Assembly: GCA_947589625.1 (NCBI GenBank)
Contig: CANQCM010000028.1
Location: forward strand, 1-10,174
Source of the DNA: an uncultured Alphaproteobacteria bacterium
GTDB taxonomy: Bacteria; Pseudomonadota; Alphaproteobacteria; Rs-D84
Reading direction: 5' to 3'
DNA: 10,174 bases
Position numbers and translations under genes: made by a program
Shown: positions 6,872 to 10,174 of the stretch, one piece after another
Layout of the letters: each line of letters begins with the position of its first letter
How positions within the stretch are numbered: the stretch's first letter is position 1
Notes under the pieces: model-generated
What the model saw: only the letters and a program-made list of their open reading frames with translations
What the model was told of the DNA's origin: nothing
The model's database searches: none

Positions 6872-7945
6872 TTATTCTTCATTAAACAAATTTGACGGAT
6901 TGACGGCTTTTTCGCCGCGGCGAACTTCCAGATACATTTCTGGCTTGTCTGGAGACATGCGACCAACAGGTTCGCCTGCCAGTACTTGTTGCCCAACAAT
7001 AACATCGATATCACCCAGATTTGTCATAACAGTATTATACCCGTTTTTGTGCGACATAATTATAACCTTGCCAAAACCCTTGAAATTATCTGCAAATTTT
7101 ATTTCCCCATCAGCAGGCGCCATAACCAATGCCGCACCATGCGTGCGAATGCGCCAGCCGTCAGATACTAATCCTAACGCGGTCTTTTCGCCAAAATGCA
7201 CCACAACGCGCCCACGCACAGGCGGATTTAATTTTCGCCGTGAAAAACGCGCGTCAGACGACATCTTGGAACTGCCGACACCTGCGGACAATTCAGAAAT
7301 ATTTTTTGCACGCGCCGATAATTCACGCAACTTTTTTTGTAATGCCTGTTGTTGATTTTTTAATTTCTCGTTTTGCGCCGACCGCGTTTTTAACAATTTA
7401 TCCAATTCATTTTTTTCCGCCGCATATTTTTTCGCCGTACGGTCCAATTTTTCTTTCTCTAATGCGCGCGCGTCGCGAATTTTTTCCAGCTCTTTAATTT
7501 TTTCTGTCGCAGATTTTATTTCCGCGTCAAAATTTTCAGCCGCACCCGATAATATCGCAGATGTCAGAACATATTCACGCATATCGTCTGAATCAAAATT
7601 CGGGTGCATTGCAACAAACAATATACTGCCTGCGGCATCAGATATGCGACCGCGATTTTCGTCTAATGACGCCATTAATTTATCGCGCTGGGCGTCCAGT
7701 TCTGAAATTTTGCGTGTCATTGCACCGCGCTGGTCTTCCAAAGAACTCACCTTGTCAGCCGCGCGCACCAATTGACTTTTTGTTTTTGCAATATCGCGTT
7801 CAGACGATTTAACCTGTTGGGTCAGTTTTTTATCTTGCTGTTCAACCTGCTTTATTTGGTCATTTATTTGCGACAGTGTTTGCGCAGACATCGCCTGAGA
7901 CGGCGAACACATAATGCCGAATAAAACCAAGATTATTTTTTTCAT
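6872..7945 (-). CDS. envC: EnvC-like murein hydrolase activator, 357 aa
   Basis: Periplasmic factor that, in the EnvC family, activates cell-wall amidases at the division septum rather than cutting peptidoglycan itself. An N-terminal signal peptide ends near residue 18-21 (SQA/MSA). A long coiled coil rich in Lys, Glu, Gln and Asp covers about 22-235. A LytM (M23) domain follows from 245 to the end. The metal-site residues of active M23 peptidases are lost: in the HxGxD position His269 is kept but Asp is Leu273, and the HxH position reads Glu336-Met-Tyr338, leading into LEVRRG as in EnvC. The ATG at 7945 overlaps the tyrS stop by one base (TGATG), with no Shine-Dalgarno sequence in front, so translation is probably coupled to tyrS. 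A TTG one codon earlier is possible but less likely. No intrinsic terminator is visible after the stop, which touches that of the opposing Fic-like gene. Confidence 0.92.
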   Translation of the reverse strand: MKKIILVLFGIMCSPSQAMSAQTLSQINDQIKQVEQQDKKLTQQVKSSERDIAKTKSQLVRAADKVSSLEDQRGAMTRKISELDAQRDKLMASLDENRGRISDAAGSILFVAMHPNFDSDDMREYVLTSAILSGAAENFDAEIKSATEKIKELEKIRDARALEKEKLDRTAKKYAAEKNELDKLLKTRSAQNEKLKNQQQALQKKLRELSARAKNISELSAGVGSSKMSSDARFSRRKLNPPVRGRVVVHFGEKTALGLVSDGWRIRTHGAALVMAPADGEIKFADNFKGFGKVIIMSHKNGYNTVMTNLGDIDVIVGQQVLAGEPVGRMSPDKPEMYLEVRRGEKAVNPSNLFNEE

Positions 7946-9162
7946 CAATGTTTATTCAAAACACGCAAGAATACCTTTTTACCGCGTTGCACCATAATTT
8001 CATCAGATTTTGCGACAATATGTTTTGGGTCTGTAATGCGTACGCCGTCAATTTGAATACCGCCCTGTTCTATATTTCGGCGCGCATCAGATTTTGATGC
8101 AAACAGCCCAACCGCACACAAGAAATCAACAATACCCATGTCACCAGACATTTCTAATTCAACCGTTGGTGTGTTTGCAGATGCGCCACCACCGCCAAAC
8201 AATGCCGCCGCCGCATCTGCCGCAGATTGTGCCGCCACTGTGCCATGTGCGATTTCTGTTGCTGAAAATGCCAAAATCTTTTTCGCCTCGTTTAATTCTG
8301 CGCCTTGCAATTTAGATAACTTCTCAATTTCGGTCAATGGTATTTCTGTAAATAATTTCAAGAATTTATCCACCAGATCATCAGGCGTATTACGGAAATA
8401 TTGATAATATTCATACGGCGATGTTTTATCTGCATTAACCCAAACCGCATTTCCAGCAGATTTGCCAATTTTGTTTCCATTGGAATCTGTTATCAGCGAT
8501 GTAGACAACACAAACACTTCGTGGCCTAGTTTTTTTCGTATCAATTCCACACCCATAATCGCATTGCCCCATTGATCTGCGCCACAGATTTGCAAATTGC
8601 AGCCATATTTTTTATGCAATGTTAAATAGTCAACCGCTTGAAATGTCATATAATTAAATTCCAAAAAAGTCATACCGTTTTCCAATCTGCGTTTGACACT
8701 TTCCATACTTAACATACGCGGCACAGTAAAATCAGTACCAAAATCGCGCAAGAAATCTAGATGGCTAAATTCGCGATGCCAATCATAGTTATCCACCAAA
8801 ATTGCATCAGATGCGCCGTCACCAAATTTCAAAAATGCGGAATAAGATTTTTTTAACCCTGCAACATTTTTTGCCAGAACTTCTTCGGTCATCATTGGGC
8901 GACCTGTATCGCGCCCAGATGGGTCACCAATGCGCCCTGTTGCGCCACCAACTAACATTAACGGACGATGACCAAAGTGCTGGAACCAGCGCATCATCAT
9001 CACTGGCACCAAATGCCCCACATGCAGAGAATCTGCGGTCGGGTCACTGCCAACATAAACGGTAATTTTGCCATTATTCAATGCGTCATTTAACGCGTCC
9101 ATATTAGAACATTGATTCAAGAAACCGCGCGCAGACAATTCGCGTAATAATTCGTTTTGCAT
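7945..9162 (-). CDS. tyrS: Tyrosyl-tRNA synthetase, 405 aa
   Basis: Cytoplasmic class I aminoacyl-tRNA synthetase that charges tRNA-Tyr with tyrosine using ATP. The HIGH signature is HVGH (47-50), preceded by VGSDPTADSL. The KMSKS signature is KIGKS (231-235). A tyrosine-binding DQWGN segment lies between them. A C-terminal S4 RNA-binding domain occupies roughly the last 65 residues (SKSDARRNIEQGG). The length is typical of the bacterial enzyme. The start at 9162 is chosen because AAAGGA lies nine bases upstream; an in-frame ATG at 9204 lies in the promoter spacer. It has its own promoter and heads a two-gene unit with envC, sharing one base at the junction. The outer-membrane protein gene ends 58 bases upstream with no terminator, so read-through from it is possible. 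Confidence 0.97.
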   Translation of the reverse strand: MQNELLRELSARGFLNQCSNMDALNDALNNGKITVYVGSDPTADSLHVGHLVPVMMMRWFQHFGHRPLMLVGGATGRIGDPSGRDTGRPMMTEEVLAKNVAGLKKSYSAFLKFGDGASDAILVDNYDWHREFSHLDFLRDFGTDFTVPRMLSMESVKRRLENGMTFLEFNYMTFQAVDYLTLHKKYGCNLQICGADQWGNAIMGVELIRKKLGHEVFVLSTSLITDSNGNKIGKSAGNAVWVNADKTSPYEYYQYFRNTPDDLVDKFLKLFTEIPLTEIEKLSKLQGAELNEAKKILAFSATEIAHGTVAAQSAADAAAALFGGGGASANTPTVELEMSGDMGIVDFLCAVGLFASKSDARRNIEQGGIQIDGVRITDPKHIVAKSDEIMVQRGKKVFLRVLNKH

Positions 9163-9175
9163 ACTGATAAATCCT

Positions 9176-9205
9176 TTTGCGAAATCATACCAAAGTTTTC
9201 GCAAA
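9176..9205. promoter_or_regulatory. Dyad spanning the tyrS promoter
   Basis: TTTGCGAAA (9176-9184) and its exact complement TTTCGCAAA (9197-9205) flank 12 bases. The arm centres are 21 bp apart, two helical turns. One arm lies at the predicted transcription start and -10 edge, the other at the start of the spacer next to the -35. The placement would suit an operator for a dimeric regulator, or a hairpin in read-through RNA from the upstream gene. There is no T-run, so it is not a terminator. The dyad is seen directly; the role is inferred. Confidence 0.45.
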
Positions 9206-9212
9206 TTTGCAA
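9184..9212 (-). promoter_or_regulatory. Predicted sigma70-type promoter of tyrS-envC
   Basis: On the minus strand TTGCAA (-35, 9207-9212) and TATGAT (-10, 9184-9189) are 17 bp apart, with the tyrS ATG about 21 bases beyond the -10. The -35 overlaps a 10-bp palindrome, GCAAATTTGC (9201-9210). Confidence 0.6.
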
Positions 9213-9220
9213 GGTCGTAC

Positions 9221-9979
9221 TTAAAAATTCAACCTTGCGCCCATCATCACACTGTGGGCATAATAATCGCGTCTTGTCTGACCAATATCGTATTTTCCCA
9301 TCTTGGTAAAACGATAAGATACATCAAGATTGAAATTTGGCGTCAATCCAAAACTTAAACCAGCACCTGCACCAAATATAAACCGTTCCAATGTATTATG
9401 TACCGTTTCTGATAATGGATTTCCACCCCACGCCATTGTTGTATCAATACCAACCCGCCCAGTATCTGCCATATGCGCCATACCGACGCCAAACATTACA
9501 TACATCGCGTCATAACAGCACTTGCGCTTTTCTTCCCCATAGATGTGATTACGATAACGGCGGTCAAAAGTAAATACATTAAAATATCCGTTCAGCATAA
9601 AAGAATGTACTTTGTTGGTTAATTCAAATGTTGACGGATAACTGATATTAGGCGGCAACGGGGTTACACCTTCGCCAGAGGCATAATTTTTTGTATTCAG
9701 CGCCCAATTACCAGATATTATATATTTACCATATGAATATTCCGCCTCTAATCTGAATCTTTCGTCAAATTCAAACCCCACCGCACCATAATAAGTTGCA
9801 TTTATATCAGAAATATTACCACTGGCGATTGTAGACCGATATGATTCATCAGAATAGTACATATATTGGTCAGTATTTATAACAAAATCTGTCGCGCCGA
9901 TTTTGCCAGAAATATACAGTTGAGCATTTGCCGCGCCACAAAACAATAATGAACAAAAACCGAATGTAAATTTTCGCAT
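9221..9979 (-). CDS. Outer-membrane beta-barrel protein, 252 aa
   Basis: Probably a small outer-membrane barrel of the opacity-porin/OmpA-barrel type; substrate or binding partner unknown. A signal peptide covers residues 1-19 (MRK, hydrophobic core, ending ANA before Gln20); the Cys at 14 lacks a proper lipobox, so it is not called a lipoprotein. The mature part consists of alternating polar/hydrophobic, aromatic-rich strands with short turns, glycine-rich near the end (FGAGAGLSFGL). It finishes in a phenylalanine (ARLNF), the typical C-terminal signal for barrel insertion. It has an adjacent Cys154-Cys155 pair, unusual for an outer-membrane protein, in a Lys/Arg-rich loop. The ATG at 9979 is supported by AAAAGGA nine bases upstream and by the signal peptide beginning there. 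It is transcribed toward tyrS from its own promoter. Family membership is by general features only; related surface antigens occur in Rickettsiales and other alphaproteobacteria. Confidence 0.85.
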   Translation of the reverse strand: MRKFTFGFCSLLFCGAANAQLYISGKIGATDFVINTDQYMYYSDESYRSTIASGNISDINATYYGAVGFEFDERFRLEAEYSYGKYIISGNWALNTKNYASGEGVTPLPPNISYPSTFELTNKVHSFMLNGYFNVFTFDRRYRNHIYGEEKRKCCYDAMYVMFGVGMAHMADTGRVGIDTTMAWGGNPLSETVHNTLERFIFGAGAGLSFGLTPNFNLDVSYRFTKMGKYDIGQTRRDYYAHSVMMGARLNF

Positions 9980-10009
9980 ATCTCGTCCTTTTGAAATTGC
10001 CACGTCATA

Positions 10010-10038
10010 ATACTAGATTTACATTGCGCAACAGTCAA
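10010..10038 (-). promoter_or_regulatory. Predicted promoter of the outer-membrane protein gene
   Basis: On the minus strand TTGACT (-35, 10033-10038) and TAGTAT (-10, 10010-10015) are 17 bp apart, about 30 bases before the start codon. The -10 is imperfect, so the exact register is uncertain. Confidence 0.5.
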
Positions 10039-10056
10039 AAGGTATGAAATCCAAGG

Positions 10057-10129
10057 GGTTAGTGGTGGAGTTCGCTATCACTCACGACATAAAAAAAACT
10101 GGATTCTCGGGTCAAGCCCGAGAATGACA
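10057..10129. repeat. Right copy of the 73-nt repeat, inverted relative to 1-73
   Basis: Same length as the left copy. The 32-nt palindromic head (10098-10129) is an exact reverse complement of 1-32, with stem arms 10103-10111 and 10117-10125; the tail (10057-10077) matches at 20 of 21. The middle has a run of eight A where the left copy has mixed A/T. It lies upstream of the outer-membrane gene promoter, outside its -35 box. The 45 bases after it (10130-10174) are T-rich and contain no gene I can support. Confidence 0.85.
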
Positions 10130-10174
10130 ACTCTTTTCTTTTTATTTTAATTCTAGGAACAATGTTCGTATTTT

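Noticed and set aside
6911..6924. Perfect 14-bp palindrome TTCGCCGCGGCGAA
   Set aside because: It encodes the conserved Arg-Arg-Gly-Glu of EnvC, leaves no room for a hairpin loop and has no T-run placed for a plus-strand terminator.
1..10129. Composite transposon bounded by inverted repeats
   Set aside because: The repeats are 73 nt with an internal hairpin, no transposase or integrase is present, and the interior is mostly housekeeping genes.
10157..10167. LexA-like GAAC-AAT-GTTC palindrome near the right edge
   Set aside because: Spacing of three does not match either the Bacillus-type (four) or the alphaproteobacterial (GTTC-N7-GTTC) box, and the downstream gene is not visible.

Overview
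The window looks like chromosomal DNA from an anaerobic or facultatively anaerobic Gram-negative bacterium, most likely an AT-leaning alphaproteobacterium of the uncultured, host- or gut-associated kind. The support is a full-length pyruvate:ferredoxin oxidoreductase, secreted envelope proteins with Gram-negative signal peptides, an outer-membrane barrel protein, an EnvC-type factor next to a CtpA-type protease, and a short palindromic intergenic repeat of the kind dispersed in such genomes. The lineage is an inference; the sequence alone does not prove it.

Layout, left to right: a 73-nt repeat (1-73); the nifJ terminator and nifJ (minus); a divergent, unrecognised 276-aa gene (plus); ctpA (minus, convergent with it); a divergent Fic-fold gene with a damaged active site (plus); envC (minus, its stop touching the Fic-like stop); tyrS (minus, overlapping envC by one base); an outer-membrane beta-barrel gene (minus); and an inverted copy of the 73-nt repeat (10057-10129). 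Five of the seven genes are on the minus strand. The two plus-strand genes are single-gene units, each inserted between minus-strand genes and each with a very similar near-consensus sigma70-type promoter.

The minus-strand genes are conserved housekeeping or envelope functions: pyruvate oxidation (nifJ), periplasmic proteolysis (ctpA), septal peptidoglycan remodelling (envC), tyrosyl-tRNA charging (tyrS) and an outer-membrane protein. No obvious new multi-gene system is present. The most noteworthy items are the Fic-fold protein whose motif has Gln for the catalytic His and Phe for the first Gly; the unknown plus-strand protein, which appears to be built from two related halves; the matching promoters of these two genes; an intrinsic terminator for the unknown gene embedded in the convergent ctpA coding sequence; a dyad spanning the tyrS promoter with arms 21 bp apart; and the inverted 73-nt repeats bounding the segment. 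No stretch longer than about 300 bases lacks a gene. I see no tRNA, rRNA, CRISPR array, insertion sequence or riboswitch.
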